Part shown: positions 11,676 to 26,600 of the stretch, piece after piece
Layout of the letters: every line of letters begins with the position of its first letter
Numbering within the stretch: the stretch's first letter is position 1
Source: Lagopus muta
Taxonomy: Eukaryota > Chordata > Aves > Galliformes > Phasianidae
DNA length: 64,000 bases
Assembly: GCF_023343835.1 (NCBI RefSeq)
Contig: NC_064437.1
Span: forward strand, 22,543,001-22,607,000
Reading direction: 5' to 3'
Made by a program: the position numbers and the translations under genes
The notes under the pieces: model-generated
Told to the model about the DNA's origin: nothing
The model's database searches: none
What the model saw: only the letters and a program-made list of their open reading frames with translations

Positions 11676-14055
11676 ACAAAAGATTGCTATGTTAAATAGA
11701 GGCATGTGATTTGTTTAGCCACACGTGCTGTGGGAATGTTAAACAATTTTGATAGTAAATAGTTTTAAAGGAGAGAAGAGAGAGATTATTTGTAAGCTCA
11801 CTGATGTATTTCAAGAAAGCTTCTGTAATTTTTGGTGATTCATAGTAGTATAAAGATGAATTTAAGGTACAGAACTGTTGTTTCAAAGGCGGTCTGATCA
11901 TTATAATGCATCTGAGGGAGGCATCCATTCTTTCTCCATATATATACTTGAATTCCCTTGTGAAGAACACACCATGAATACAAAGCAAGGTGAATTGTTA
12001 CCTTGAAAAGAGAGAACTTGCCTTTGTTTATTTGTCTGGACTTTAGAGGTGTAAGTACTTCATCTCATCCCTGGACATTTCAATGTTTTGCTTTTCTGGA
12101 CAGTTTCAAAGACTTTTTAAAAATAATGCTTATAACGTTGATTCTCCATAAATAGCTCATGGATTATTTGTGTCAGGCTACATATGGTCATGGCAACAGA
12201 GAAGTTGCTCACTTATTTACAGTTTCATAATGGACTGCGGTACAGAGGTCTCAGGAAGCCAACACACACGCAGGACAGCCTGTCTGCATCAGGCTGGTTT
12301 GACCACAGGCAGCAGCTGATCCTCTGAATGCTATTAGTGACATAAATGCATCTGCATAGGCTGTACTGCAGGAAACATTTATCTTCATGCTATCAGGTAA
12401 ACACTGACCTTCACACACACAGACTTATTTGCTAACTGCTCTTCCTCTCTCTGAACGGGGCTGAAAAGATGGTATCAGTTTTGTGTTTGTTTTTATGCCT
12501 AGTATGAACAACGAGGCTGGGGGAACTGAGTGTCTTCAGGTAGCAGCTGTCTTCAGTGAATTACTGGGAGGGTTATAGTGATGCTAGATCTAGGCTGATC
12601 TGATTTCTTTCACTGATTTCTTTCTGGGAAAATTTCACAGCGAGAATGAAACAGCGGAGCAGGTTTCTGGTAGTTGAACCTGGTTTCAGGTAGTCTGCAC
12701 ACCTGGAAATGCTCAAAGCAGGCAAAGCCATGAGCAACCTGATCCAACTATGAAGCTACTCCTGCTCTCAATAGTTGGACTAGGTAGTTGCTAGAGATCA
12801 AGATTCAAAGGAGAAGGGGATAAAGCTTGAACTTTCAGTTACGAGCAGCTATGAGTAAGTGAGCAGCCAGGTTCTGGGTCTAAGAAGAGGGACTACTTAG
12901 AGTAGGCTGGTTTGGTTGTTTTTATCTATTAGCAATGCAGGACTGTTGACACTTTATTGCCAACAAGGAATGCCTACTGCCCATCTGAAATGAAGTTACT
13001 ATCTTTACTTAGGGGACATGTTAAAAATATCGATGCATGTCACAGGTGTTGTTTCAGACCTCCTAGGAAGGGATGATCATGTGCTACTGCAAGGGCACTG
13101 TACATCTTTGTGCAACAAACATTCTCTTGGGCAAATAAGGAGTAATATTCTTTTCATTTGCATCCATCTAACAGTGGTATTGTGCAGGGTTTGAATTATG
13201 TTTACCAGGTACTCTTTTTTTTTGGTAGAGAATATCCATCCGCCAGCTGAGCTTTAGCTTAGCAATGAAAACAAGTGATTTCTTTGAAACGCTACTGTCT
13301 ATTACATGACCTATTGAGATGAAATACTGATAATCCATCTCTTAAGCAGAAGAGACACTTAAAGGAAATAGAAACTAGCTTCTATGTGAAGAGGAAATGG
13401 TGTTCATTTTACAAAAGGCGGAGAGTCCGCTATTGAGTGGTAGGGGTAATATTGTGGGTTATTAAATTTATTGTCTCCTATAATTAACTGGTCCATAATG
13501 GAGTGATAGCATCCCTTATGAATTTTCTTCTAGGTGTAATTTGCTACAAGTGAATGCTTTCAAGGATGTAGCCCTGAAGACACACATTAAAATCTTGCAT
13601 GTGCATTTAATGGTCTCAGTGTTGGTTTTGGATTGATGTGACAGAATTATTTGGATTTTTTTGAGATATATCTATTTGGCTTGAACTTTTATGGTATTCC
13701 TTGTTAATTTTTACTCCTAATTAATTGAATAGGAATTTTATTTTTGCAATCAGAAAGGTGTAACCAGCACTGAAAATGCAGGAAGACTTGAATATTTGAA
13801 AAACATTTGAAGCACAGTACCAATTTGCAGCACGGAATGACACACATTCAAATTCAATTAAATATCTTCCACTAGAAAAAGTTCCATTACATTTATTCTG
13901 TGGACAACACAAAGCACATGCTTTGTTTCTGCTGAATTACCAGTGGAGTGCTCTTGAGGATTTTTCCAGGGGTCCACTCAGCTTCTGCAGAGAATCTGAT
14001 AGATTCTCATCTTGATAGTGAAGGAGTGACCTGTCAGGAGCTCATGAAATCACTC

Positions 14056-14104
14056 TGGAGGTTAAACACTGTTCATCAGATGGAGGTTAAATACTGTTCA
14101 TCCA
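14056..14104. repeat. 25-bp tandem duplication
   Basis: TGGAGGTTAAACACTGTTCA and its neighbour TGGAGGTTAAATACTGTTCA form two head-to-tail units of 25 bp with one change in this core. Confidence 0.88.
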
Positions 14105-14332
14105 CTGCCTCCATTCCTGAATGCATTTACATGTGGTGTAAAGAGATTGAGATGCACAAGGGGAAAACCTGTCAACCCCTGAAAGTTTACAGTAGGCTCT
14201 GGGCTGCCAGCCTTTGTGACTCCAACCATGTTAGCAGTTTCTCTGGCTACCTCATGTGGCTGCTGTGAGTCACCAGTAATTATTGGAAGCCCTCAAAAAA
14301 AAAAAAATTTTTTTTTTAAATGGTGAATATGC

Positions 14333-14502
14333 ATAGAATCATTGAATGGGCTGGGTTGAAAAGGACAACAATGATCATCTAGTTTCAACCCCCCAGCCGT
14401 GTGCAGGTTCACTGACCACCAGACCAGGCTGCCCAGAGCCACATCCAGCCTGGCCTTGAATGCTTTCAGGATGATGGGGCATCCACAACCTCCTTGGGCA
14501 CA
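14333..14502 (-). mobile_element. CR1 LINE 3' fragment
   Basis: It begins with the minus-strand CR1 tail (TAGAATCATTGAATGG) and runs through the conserved 'gctgcccagagccacatcc' block. It is 5'-truncated and about 170 nt long. Confidence 0.85.
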
Positions 14503-17500
14503 TTGTTTTTACAAAGTTACTTTTTTTCTATGCCATTTCCTCTCTACAGAGAAATATTAAAAATATTTTATGACAGATGTTGTTAGTGTTACCAATTCTG
14601 TTTATATAGTAGAGTCAGTGCAAGGGATTGTATATGAGTTATTTCTGCATTCTACTGAAGCACATTTCTCATACCGTAGACTGTAATAAGCTTATACAAT
14701 TTATCAGAAATCAGATCCTTTTCATTCTGGGGCTTTCCATCAGGAATAAATTAACTGTTTTATTTCTTTGAAGTCAGGGGACTTTTGGTTCTCAGCTCTG
14801 CTGACTGACACCTGGATTGAAGAAGAAAAAAAAAAATTGCACAGTGAGTTTTAGCTGCTGGTGGTGATGCTTCCTGTGTCTGCTGCTCAGCAGTGCAGGA
14901 AATGTGTTCAGCAAGCACTTATCTGGGAAACGCTCACATTTCTCATTGCCTACCTCGCATTTTTTATGTGCTTGCACATTGGTGTACTGAAGTGCAGTGC
15001 TGTGTTTCTTGTGTAAGCTACTAAGCAAAAAATGTGAGAAGAGGGCCTGAGGTGGGGAGGTGTGAAGCAGAATTTGCTGAGTGTACTCTGGGAACGAAGA
15101 AAGGAGATGTGAACACAAGGCCCATTTAGCTTTTGAAATTAGTGATCTTAAGTTTCACGTCAGTAGTAACAGAGGAAAATCGGATGCTTTTTTTCTGTTC
15201 TAACCAGAGTTAAGGTTTTGGATCTTTCATTTTTAAAATGGCAGATTTTTTTATTGGATATGGATAACAACCTAAAACTCTGGCTTAGGTGTTTTGGAAC
15301 AGGAATAATAACACCAAAGAATTAGGTGGAGTTATGCTGACAAAGAGTTTTTGTAAAATTACAAACACTTTCAGGGGTCTGTTTTATAGTTAGCATTATC
15401 AATTTTCTAGTTGAACTGATGCATTAACACAAGCTCAACTTTCACACTCTTATAAAAAAAAATATTCTCATGAGGATGGGTTCCTTCTAAGTTATAGAGC
15501 ACAGAATGGTGGGCCTTTGTCATTCAAAACCACTATGCAGTTTTTCAAGGATCATCTGAGTGTCTGGTCCCAGAAGGTGTTGGCTGTTCTATCTACCAAA
15601 TACAATCTTTGCTCAAAGAAGGGTAGTCACACCCTTAAGATGGATTTTCCTAACCTGTGATTATTGAATCACAGAGGAATTGCCATGTCCCACCAGTGGG
15701 GAAAACTCATTTCTTCAGCATAGTTTGTGTGATAGTCCATAGAAAGATTAAGAAAACCGTGCTCATTTCTGCAGTATGGTCTGTATGTTGGCAGCCTGGA
15801 ATTCCCCATTTACTGTATGATGTGCATATCAGTGGTGCTGTACTGAAAACCAGGTGAGTTTTAATATGTATGGCCATTTCCTTTTAATTTTCAGTGAATT
15901 TGAAGACAAAAACAGAAGGAAATTCAGTGTGTGAGCAAAAGCAACCGAATGAGCAGGGATGGTTTCATAAGAGCAGCGGAAAACGAAACTCACCAAGTTT
16001 CATGACAGTAAAATAGCTTTGCTGCTAACTGCTGGGCTTTTCTGTGCTGCTCTGAAAGCAATCGTGAAAGAATAATATGTGATCTCCTTACCTCAGCCTG
16101 AGATGTGGCACCTGGAAACCACAGGATCACAGCTCCCATGTAAAGATGGCTTCTCTATTGGGTTGGCACTGCTTGGACGGTGTAAAAGGAAGGGAAAACC
16201 CCTGAATCTTTCTCTTTTCACTGTATTTTCTGCCTTACAAGCATAAGACGTTTGGATAAATATGTGGATCTGCATGTGTATATAACTTTATCTCAAATAT
16301 TCTTTTCTATGTAAGAGTAGAATTGTTCTGTTCTTTACATACACAATATATACCAACATCACAATGTTTCTGACAGGTTTGGTGAAAACATAGCTGTTAA
16401 GGAACATCTGTAGATCCTTCTATGTGTGTCACCAGGTATAAATTAAAGCAGCTTTAAGCTTTCAGGTCTTCTCAAACACGGTTTATTCTTGTCTTTCATT
16501 TGTGAGTAGGTTGTCATCTTCAACACAAAGTGTTGGAACATGCTGTGCTCAGTGATAGTCAGAAGCACCAAACCCGGAGATGGTGTAGCAGCAAGATGAA
16601 AGAGCAATGTTATAGTTGGTGTAGAGTGATGTGATTTATGTAGAACCATGTGGGTTGTGATTACATCCTGTAGTTTTCCCATAAACTCTGCTACTACAGG
16701 AATATCCCCAATAAGGGAAGGAAATAGAAGGTGATTGTCACCTATGAGCTCCTAACATTTCACATTCATTAATGCATTTGAAATGCTAATGCATTTTGAA
16801 AACTGCAGGATAACCCTCAACCTATTTAATTCAAGAAGAAGTCAAGTCAGGTAACAGCATGCTTTGAATTAAAGTCAGTGCAGCTATACAGGTTGCCTTA
16901 AAACCTCCCCCTCAATTATGAAGAGAGACTCCCATCAGTGCAGAGATTTTTATTTCCTTTTCTTGCTTTTCCCTTCCTTTCTCTTATTGCTGTTTTCCAG
17001 AAGGAGGAATGAAATATGAAATTTACTATGGGGACCTTTTTTTGCTGTTCTGTTTAAAGGCAAAAGCATGTAGAACAAAGGCACCATGGACTTCTTGTAA
17101 TAAGGGTTGGGACCTAGGGCCAAAATAAGTAAAGGTGACAGTTTAGCACATAAGCAAGTTATTTGCTGAGCTAGTAATAGATAGCAGCTTCCATGTGCAG
17201 CAGAATAACATGGATAACTAGCCGAGAATCAGTGATGACATTTTCTCCTAACAGAGAAAAAAGGCAGGAACTTTCCTGTGTTATGGTTATGGTCTACTAG
17301 TAAAGTGCCATGACACACCACTTATTCTTTCAGACAACTATTGTTGATAAATTTTTTTTTTCATGGATTCTTTCTCATTTGATAATTTTTAATTAACTTA
17401 GAATGATTTTGCTTGGTTACATTTTCCTTACGATTGTCAATCTGGCAGATTCCCCTTCATATATACAAATGCTGCTGTTTATTTCAAAATGAAGGTTAAT

Positions 17501-17584
17501 AAGTGATACTGGGGAAAAACAGTTTAATTTGAAGCCCATGTCTGCAACAGGAGTGGGTTTCCTGCAGTGGCTGCCATCAGCAGT

Positions 17585-17643
17585 GGAGCTGTACTTGATG
17601 ATCCTTATGGGTCCATTCCAATGTGGAATATTCTATGATTCAT
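17585..17643 (+). mobile_element. Short CR1 tail fragment
   Basis: Only the last bases of a CR1 element survive: a TTGATGATCCTTATGGGTCC segment and the ATTCTATGATTC octamer tail. Its left boundary is uncertain. Confidence 0.65.
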
Positions 17644-18534
17644 CTTGCTATGACATCCCTATCTTTGACCATCGAGGATAGTTTAAGCAGAATATACTGA
17701 GCAGAAAGCTATGGTGAGGATTGAAGAATGCTTAATACATCCTTACTGTACTCTCATGTTTCCTTCAAATCAGCCTTTAACAGAATATCCCTTGCTTGCA
17801 TCATTTGAAGTCCAGAATATCATTTGTGTATTATTCTCTTTATTTTTTTAATTGCTTTTGCCTTCTACTGCAGCAAGACCTGTGTTTTGTAAGCTAACCT
17901 TTTCCTTTTTGATACCTCTTGCGCTCCTTGAATAACCAGCACCACTTTCACTTGTCATCTGGCTATCTGGCTTAATCTCAATGTATGTTGCTATGGAACA
18001 TTCCAAATATTAGGGAGCTGCAGGATGACAGAGCCCAGGACTCCCTGTGGTTTCCAGTCAGAGCAAAACAATAGGAAAAATATGATCTCAGAACCCCGGG
18101 GGACTATCACAGACTTCAAAGCATTATGACACGTGAAACATGGAGTTTACAAAGTGTGCTATGACATTACTGAATGAGGATGCTATTTACCTGTCATACC
18201 TGTTAATGGGCTCAGTTCAGAAGCAGGCAAATTTTCAGTATATTTTGCTATTTCTGCAAATATCATTTCCGTGAATTTTACTTTCTCGCTTTCACTGGCG
18301 CAGACTCGCACCTGTTTCCTTTTTGCTTAACTTCTGTGCTTTATCTTGCATTCATAAAGGAGTGCACTCACAATCTGTAAGAATCTCAATAGGGATTTTT
18401 GTTTCCGAAGCCAAACCACAAGACTTTACTCAATGATGTAGTCGCTTCTTGCATTTTAAAGAAATCAAGTGAGAGCTAAGGCTAAGACAAGGAAGCAAAT
18501 AACATAAATATATTTATTTATGAGAGGGGAGAGA

Positions 18535-18785
18535 GGATCATGAAGGTTGGAAAAGACCTCTAAGATCATCTAGTCCAACTCAGCCCCGCTGTGCCCACTG
18601 ACCACTTTCCTCAGTGCCACAACTCCTCAGCTCTTGAACACCTCCAGGGATGATGACTCTATCACCTCCTGAGCAGCCTGTGCCAATGTACCACCGCTCT
18701 TTTGGAGAATAATTTTTACTTAATAGTTAATCTGAACCTCCTCTGGTGCAACTTGAAGCCATAGTAAACCCTTGCTTCTCATTCT
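18535..18785 (-). mobile_element. CR1 LINE 3' fragment
   Basis: The minus-strand CR1 3' region is recognisable from AAGGTTGGAAAAGACCTCTA and the following 'agatcatctagtccaac'. The terminal octamers are missing or degraded. Confidence 0.85.
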
Positions 18786-21700
18786 CTTCTTTCTGTGAAG
18801 TGCTTCTGACAGTAGTGCTAAAGAGATCTTTCAGATTAGCCTTTACCTCATGTCATCACTGCTTTAGAACCTCAAGAACATGACAGTGTGCTGAAGGTTT
18901 CTGGATGTTAGGTAGTGAGTAGCAGGTGACTGAAACAAGAAAAGGAGCTGGTAAGAAAGGAGAAGAAAAGATAGAATCGAGCGAGAGAACACATCTCTAT
19001 GTGACTAGCAGCTGTGCTATGAAATGAGGGTGCAAATCTTGTACTTCTTCAGGTCAGTAGACTTCAGTGAGAGGAAGAACAAAGTGTGTAAGTCCATTTT
19101 CTCTCTCAATGTGATCGTGGAGTTTAGACTGTAGTGCCTTCATCTTCACAAAAAAAATCTCTCATGTTCACATTCCAGTGAAAATAACAAAAGGTTCAGT
19201 ACTGTCCTAAATGTAAGATGTGCCAAGAATTCTAAGGATATGTGCAGTGAGGTTTTAGAACAAATGACTCATTGTTTTAGACCTCTCAGCAGATGAGGGT
19301 GCTGGTGAGATCTGCTTATTATCAAACGGCTCTAGGAGTGATGCAGAAAGCCCAACCTGCACAAACCTATTTGTTCCAGGATTAATCCTAAAACTGTAAG
19401 GCCTCTGTCTCTCTCCTTTCTGTTTTGTGGTCTGAGCCATGGTGCTCAACGCTCAGAAACACCTGAAGCAGTTGTCGCCACCGGAGCATCTGCAGCTGCT
19501 CTCCCCAGGGGCTGGCAAAAGGAAACCACTTCAGAACAGGTGGTTTTCCGCTGTCTATGCGATGTTTTTCAGCTTTTTTCAAAAGATAAGTGACTCCTTA
19601 TCACCTTTGTGCCAGACAAGAAGATACAGTAGTGATGGCATTCTTGACTTCTGAGATTAACCTGAGGCCGTGATTCTTTGGAATAAACTTGGAAAGCCAT
19701 CATCTGCTCTATAGAGAGATCACACATAGAGGTTTCTTGTTGATTCACGTTCTCCTTCTGTACTTCCTTCCTCATGAATGAACCCAATGACCTTTTTGGG
19801 ATTTCTGATGAATTAGCAGCTTATTATGAATATTTTGTCTGGGCAAATGAGAAACTCTTATGTAGCTTTTATGGGACTGTAGGATGATAAATATAAATTA
19901 ACAACTGCGAAGAGCTCATTCCAACATTGATATGCTTAGTTCACAAGCATACAAAAGGAAGTCATTGGGCCACAGACCCAGAGAAATCTGTGGCAGTGCT
20001 GGAGTAGCGTTAGGGGGCTTGTTCATCATTCTTAGCAGGCAGGTATGGATTTTTTTCAGTGTATCTTTTTATTATAAAATTCTAATGATAACCAAAATAT
20101 TTTATGGAAACTCATCTATATAAGCTGGGGCCATTTTTTTTTCATTGAATTTGAAGTTGAGACAAATTTTCTGGCCTGTAGCCTAGGATTCATCTCAGTC
20201 AATGGTCTCTCACTTCAAGCCTACCAAATACCTTTTGCAAGGTTTGTCCTCAGGTCCCTGCCCTGCTTGATGCTTTTGATTTCCTACTTGTGCTTCCTGT
20301 TTCTTATTCTGGGAAGATCCTCTTGTCGTTATTTAGTTCTACAAACAACTAGAATGTTCATGTTAAAAGCACACATTCCTCCTCCCAAGGGTGTGCTTCA
20401 CCAATATGTACACACAGTTCCTCTTGGAGATGGGGCTGTCCCAGTTTTACAGATATCCCTGCCACACCCCCTAGCTGGTAATGCAAATGCTGGTGAGAAA
20501 GCTGGCACAGTCATATGCACACACTTAAGTAAGAATTCTGGTTAACTGCTGACGATGTTTTATATAGATGTCTGTTTTATAAAGGGAAAAGAGAAATATT
20601 TATTTTTTTCTCCCCTAATTCATCAATAGAAATCAAGTGAACCACTAAGGGAGCCATAGCAAAGAAGTTTGGAAATTAAGTTTTGGTGTATATTGATTTT
20701 AAGGCTCAAAATATGTCAGTATACATTTGCAGTGCAAAAAAAGTAGTTTGTGGATATCTGGAAGAAATGTTGATGTAGCTATTTGGTACAGTCCCACCAC
20801 GGCTGCTCCAGAGGAACTGCTAGATAATACTATTTTGATGGCTCCTTGGACCTGCGAAATGGAGACTTATTTTCTTTCTAGTTGAGTTTCTCCCTAAATT
20901 TGCTTCTCCCTAGTAATGTTTATGAAATGTAGCAAGTCTCTAAAGATAGAGATTCTTGTGAGTTGGGTCATAGATTATACACCCAGAAGTAGCTTCAAAT
21001 TAGGCTTTGTGAGGCCCATTGAAGTCCATGTGACTGCAACAGCTTCTCACATTGCATCCTGCTCTCAAACAGCCTGCCGAATGCTTTGCACAGTACAAAA
21101 TTCTGTTGATTGTTTAGAAATTATTTTAAAATTACAAGCTAACATGAAATACAAAGAGCCTACTAATAGAGTCTACAGATAAGTGCTTGCCAGCCTTTGC
21201 AAGGTATCTCTGCATATCTACCTTTGCTTAGTTCTAGTTTTGAGTGGAAGTGCTGAATGGCATCACTTGTCTATTAGAGAATCAGGTTTTGGTCCAACTG
21301 GCACATTTTAGTATGGAATAGCCTCTATAATCTGGTAGTGTGCTCTCTAACACATAAATTTGATTCCTCTTTATGCTTCTGCTTTTGTTTTCGCTTTGTC
21401 ACGAAGGGTTTTTCTGCTTTTTTTTCTCCTTTGACCTGCAGAAGATACCATTAGTGTTCCAAAACCTGCTGAGCTCACTCTCATATCAGTTGACCAGATG
21501 CAACCGTTCAGCTGACAGAACATCAATTGGCTGAAAATACGTCTTGTGGAGACCTGAAAGAGGAAAACAGATCAGCTGCCAGCTGAAAGCTTCTATGGAT
21601 CTTAATCTGGGTGTTGTTCATGCCTCAGCAACGTTTACTGCTACAGCAGTGAGATCAGTACAACACAGAGAACAAGAGAAGGAAGTAAATTAAATGTTAG

Positions 21701-23634
21701 AGACAAAAATAGCTAAGAAGTCATGTTAGAATGATTGGAAGACAGAGCACACAAGTTTTTGGTGTTGAAGAACATACATTAAGAGGGCTGTTTTCCACCA
21801 CCAAGAGGTTGTTACCTGTTTAAATATGTTTCAGTGCCAGAAATGTTAGGGGTCTTGTGGTTATTGGATGACCCTTAAGTGAGTCTAGTCTGATTTCTGG
21901 GTCTGCTGTGGACTTCTTGTGTGAGTTAGAGCAAAACTTCACCTTTCTGGGTTCATTCTGATTGCCATCACAGGTATCTGTTCCCATCTGAGATGCAATA
22001 GGGCATCTGGAAAGTCTAGACAGTGCTGGCAAGTATGACACAGGACCTGTGGGAGACCTGTGATCTTCTGAGGTGATGGAAGAAAATCAGGTGGCATTTG
22101 AGTGGACAGCAAAAGGCATTGCACATCCAACCTTCCTTGCTATCAGTTGAACAAGGAAAGTAGTTGTTTCTGCTCCATCCTATTTCTGTTCTCTTTAATG
22201 AGATTACAAATAAGGTTCCTATATGCCAAAAAGAATACAAAGAGATTGTTACTTTAACATTCAAGCAGTCTTTTCTTGACCATTCACAAAAATAAATTAC
22301 TTTCTTAAGTAATACAGCAGAGAAAAAATGTATCTGCCAACTTCACTATTGTTTTATGGAATAGCAAAGTTTTGTCCTGGAAAAAATTAAATTGTCAGTT
22401 GGAAGATGTGAATGTGTGTTGTCACTTTATTCACTTTTTTTTTTTTTTAAGTTCTTTAATAATTTTCAGTTTCAGCATTATCAGTACCATAAAAAGGCAT
22501 TTTATTTGTTTTTGTTTTGTTTGTTTGTTTTTTGCTAACTTAGAGTCTTTATGTGCCACTGGCATCAGTAGCCTTGACCTATTTCTGTTTGCTTTAGATA
22601 CTGGAGTGCTCCAGTGCTGTGCTTTGCCTTTTGCAGGCATTGAATCTCTTCTACCAGCCATGGAGACACCCCCTTCAGTCAGGGCAAAATGGTAAATCAG
22701 AGTCACGTTCCTGGATCTTGTGCATTGTTGCAAGGGAGGGAGAACTCATCATGATTCTTATCAATGAATGAAAAAGTTGCAAGTTTTTACACCCATTTTG
22801 GCTACTGGTGAGCAAAGTGGCAAGGACAGAAGTTGGTAGTGTGGATTTATCTGGGATTTAGCAAACACGCTATAGGTAGTAAAACAACTTAGGTCTAAGA
22901 ATAAATGGAGAAAAAGTGAAAGGAGAAAACGTGGAAGGAATTGTGGTGTAGTTTCATATGAGCAAAGACTAATTTTGAGTTTTATTCTCAGACTTTTAGG
23001 ATACCTGCATATATGGCGTTTTCAGGGGACCAATGTTCAGTTTGGATATGTCTAGCCTGGGTGAGGAGAGCTGGACTCTGAAGGTTGTTTGTCCAACCTG
23101 ATGCACAGTTGAAGTGAACTGATGAGTGCAATGAAGCTGTCAAAGGAGCTTGGCCTGGGTTTGACTAGATTTGTTGAAAGTGGCTTGTTCTGAGAATGAG
23201 TAATCAAAGCACAGACTTCTGGCAGCTTCAGACAGACTCTCTGCATCACCATTAACAATGGATAAATTCAAATGTTTACTCAAGGAGACCTTTTAAAATG
23301 TTTTCTTTTTTTTGCTTTATTGCGACTTAGTTAACTGGAAACAAAAAGCTATTTTTTCTCCCTCTACAGCTTTAGGTGTATATAAATGACTACATCTCCT
23401 GCCATCCATACTTATACTCTCCTGTTTCCTTCACAAGCTGAACACAGGGAGGCGATGCTTCTTTCCTACTCTTACAGTGTCCCCTCATTACAACAGGATA
23501 TCTTGCATGTCTTGAAGGTCTGCTGCCTACACAGCGTTTTCCTCGTCTCACCATGAGATTACAAATGGTGACCGAAATGAGTAACTCGACTCCCAACTGA
23601 TTAGTCAGTCTTTTAAAACGGAAGCAGAAGACTT

Positions 23635-23647
23635 CCCCCCCCCCCCC
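23635..23647. repeat. 13-nt C homopolymer
   Basis: This is an uninterrupted C run in gene-free sequence between RGS1 and RGS21. Nothing else marks it. Confidence 0.9.
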
Positions 23648-26600
23648 AGAACCACGTTGCACAGGAGACCAAACATGAAAAAGGAAATTGGGGACAAGCA
23701 GTCTGAAAAACTGCGTTTGAGACATACGTCCCACATAACCACACGCTTTTGCCAGACAGACTCAAATCTGGTCTTACGCACTGTCGCCTGGTATGAAAAA
23801 AAGGCAGCTTATTTAGTGAAGTTCATTACACATTTTGGAACTATATTTTTTTCCAATCATCACACCCCATGTCATTTTCTAAAGAGAAAAAGAATATCCC
23901 CACACTATTCTTATAGTGTGATCAGTTGTAGCTCGCGCTACATCTTAAAGCAAATAGATTGTGTGTTTTCAGTAGATGCTATTCAGGTTTTTATGAAAAT
24001 AGCACTCCCTGAACTACTTTAACAAATGTAGGTACACTTAAATTGGGGAAAAATATGCTCTAACTTATGTTAAAGATGTGACCAAATGGATTTTTAACTC
24101 GGTTACTCAAGCATTTGGATCTAAGGCTTTTATAGAGCTTATTACTGAAAGAAACATTTCCAAGGTATTTAAATATCATTCTTTAAAATGCATTCGTTAT
24201 GGTAATGAATTCATTATAAGCCCAAACCTAGCCACATAGTGGTGATTCATGAACTCAAAAGATAGTACATATAAGAATGTTTAACTTCTTGAATTGTAAT
24301 TCAAACTTTTTAAAGTTCTAAAATGAAATTATTCACATGTGACAGTTGGACAGTGAGATATAATGTTCAGAGAATGGGGAGTAAGTATTTATTTCCTTAT
24401 TTTGCCAGACTAAAAGTTGTTGTTGTTGTTTTAAAAAAAAAAAAGAAGAAGAAGAAAGAAAAACACTTCAGTGAAGCTAAAGGGTTTTGGTTAAATGAAA
24501 TGCTCAGATTAAAATATTTAATGGGAAAAAAAGGCAAAGTTTGAAAGCGAAGAGTAAGGGGGAAACAAGGAATAAGGGGGATTATATTCCAATCAGAAAA
24601 TGAGGCAAACCTCCCATCTACTTTCCTCTGGGGAATACATTCAGGACTGTAAAAGGTGTGGTTTTATGGTGGTAGGTAAGTTCTGAGTGTCAATAAAAAT
24701 CAGAATTTTCAAGGAAGAGAGAAGCACTTCAGTGTTAGTTCTTGGAGTCTGAAGCCAATGCCATCCTCCTAAATTTCTTCTCTCTCCTTTGTCATGAAGT
24801 CTTTGGATATTCTGTCTTTTCTCCCTCAGTGTGATATTTGCCACAAGCAGAATCTGTACTACCTATGGAAGGGTGTAATTCATTTCCTACCTGAACAGTT
24901 GCATGTGTCAGTTTGGAGAAATACAGTTTAGTGCTTATCTCTGACAACAAAAATGAATAAGAAAAAAAAGAATACTAAATTGGTGTGGGTTTTAATCCTA
25001 TTCACATCTATAAATTCCAGTTAAGTTTACCAGCTTTTGCTTTGGGCACAACTACATGCAATCCTACAGAAAATTTCAAACAGTCATCGTTGTCCTCTAC
25101 TTGTACATAACCTTAAAATTATGTGTGTGCTTTCTCCTATATATTAAGCCAGCATGACATGTTCATCTTGACAATTTTATATTAAATCCATAGTTCATTT
25201 TCTCACCTCAGATTATGAGATAAAGCCTGGGTAATGAAACTTAGCTGTAGCTGGTGAGCCCCCTGACTTCACTTCAATGGGATCTGGAAAAACAGAACTC
25301 TGGGAGAGCTCCTTAATCAAGCACATTCATCATTGGTCTGATTTTCAAGTTCTTGCAAACGCTGCTGACAGTGAACCAATACAGCTGCCAGAAGCTTAAG
25401 ACTGTTTCTGGCTGTTAATAGCAACCGGTGCGTGTCATAGAATAACTGTCCAACAACTGGGGTGTGCTGGGTTTTCTCTTTTAGAGAACATTATTTTATT
25501 AGTGTTAGTGCACTCAGCTTGCATTAAAAAGGATTTATTGGTGGAAAAAGAGATATCTGGCACAACCATACCATCTTGTGCGCATCACGAATAACAATAA
25601 AACAATGAAGGGTTCTGCTGTAGTCCACATGAGTAGTCATGAGATTGAAAAGGTTTACAATGGATCCTACCATAATTTTAGGCCTCAAATCACACATCTC
25701 AAATGATGAGATTATAGAGTGTTTGAAAAATAATTGCAATAGAAATTCTCATAATAGATTCAGGGAGTTTTAAAAGCAAAAGAGAGCTTAGTAACCTGGT
25801 TTGACCTGCTGCAAAAGCAAGGCTTTAGCATGACGTGCATATAAAACACTTCTGTTTGTTATCCAGTCTTGATTTGAACTCTCAGTATAAGTCTGACATG
25901 TCTCCAAGTGGAGCTGTTTTCACCAAGAAGTGTCTCATCATCATTTGAAGTTGTTTTGCTTTTGTTTTGTCTCCATTAGCAAATCTGTTCCTTGATAAAT
26001 ACATTAAAGGTTATTTTCTTTATTCTTTTCCTAGAAGACAGATTGCTGGAGCTCGGTCTCAGTTCTTTTACAAACCCATTAAATTTGGAAACAGTCTTTG
26101 TAAACACAGAAATCAAAATCAGGCATGGGATGGGATTTGTGGCCTTTCTATGTGAGGACAATAATACCTCCTTTGTGGACAATACAAACACAGAAAGAAG
26201 TCATATTTGGAAAGCAGAAAATAAGCATGTATATTTATATAGTGATACATGCATATATTTATATACACATACGTACAGTATAAAGAGATTTGGGGCTTAC
26301 GGTCTGTGGGTTTGGTGTCCACTCTCCTTTAGTGGGGTATGAGCTGCTCCTTATTTTGAAAGAATGAACTTTTCTACGTAAAGAACTGAAAGTTTTCTCC
26401 TTTTTTAATTAGACAAACTTCCTTAGAAAGAAGCTTTGGGTTAATGATATGCAGCACATGCATACCCTGGTAGTTGCATATTGTCCCATTTATTTTTCAG
26501 TATTTGGAGACTTTACATGGTAATTTACATCTTTTTAAATTGTCAGAAACCCAAAAATGCTTTTCAGATAGCACTAAGACCATGTAACATCTCATTTCAG

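Noticed and set aside
11129-11705. Open frames on both strands upstream of RGS1
   Set aside because: They mainly cover the CR1 fragment at 11222-11675 and show no host protein similarity.
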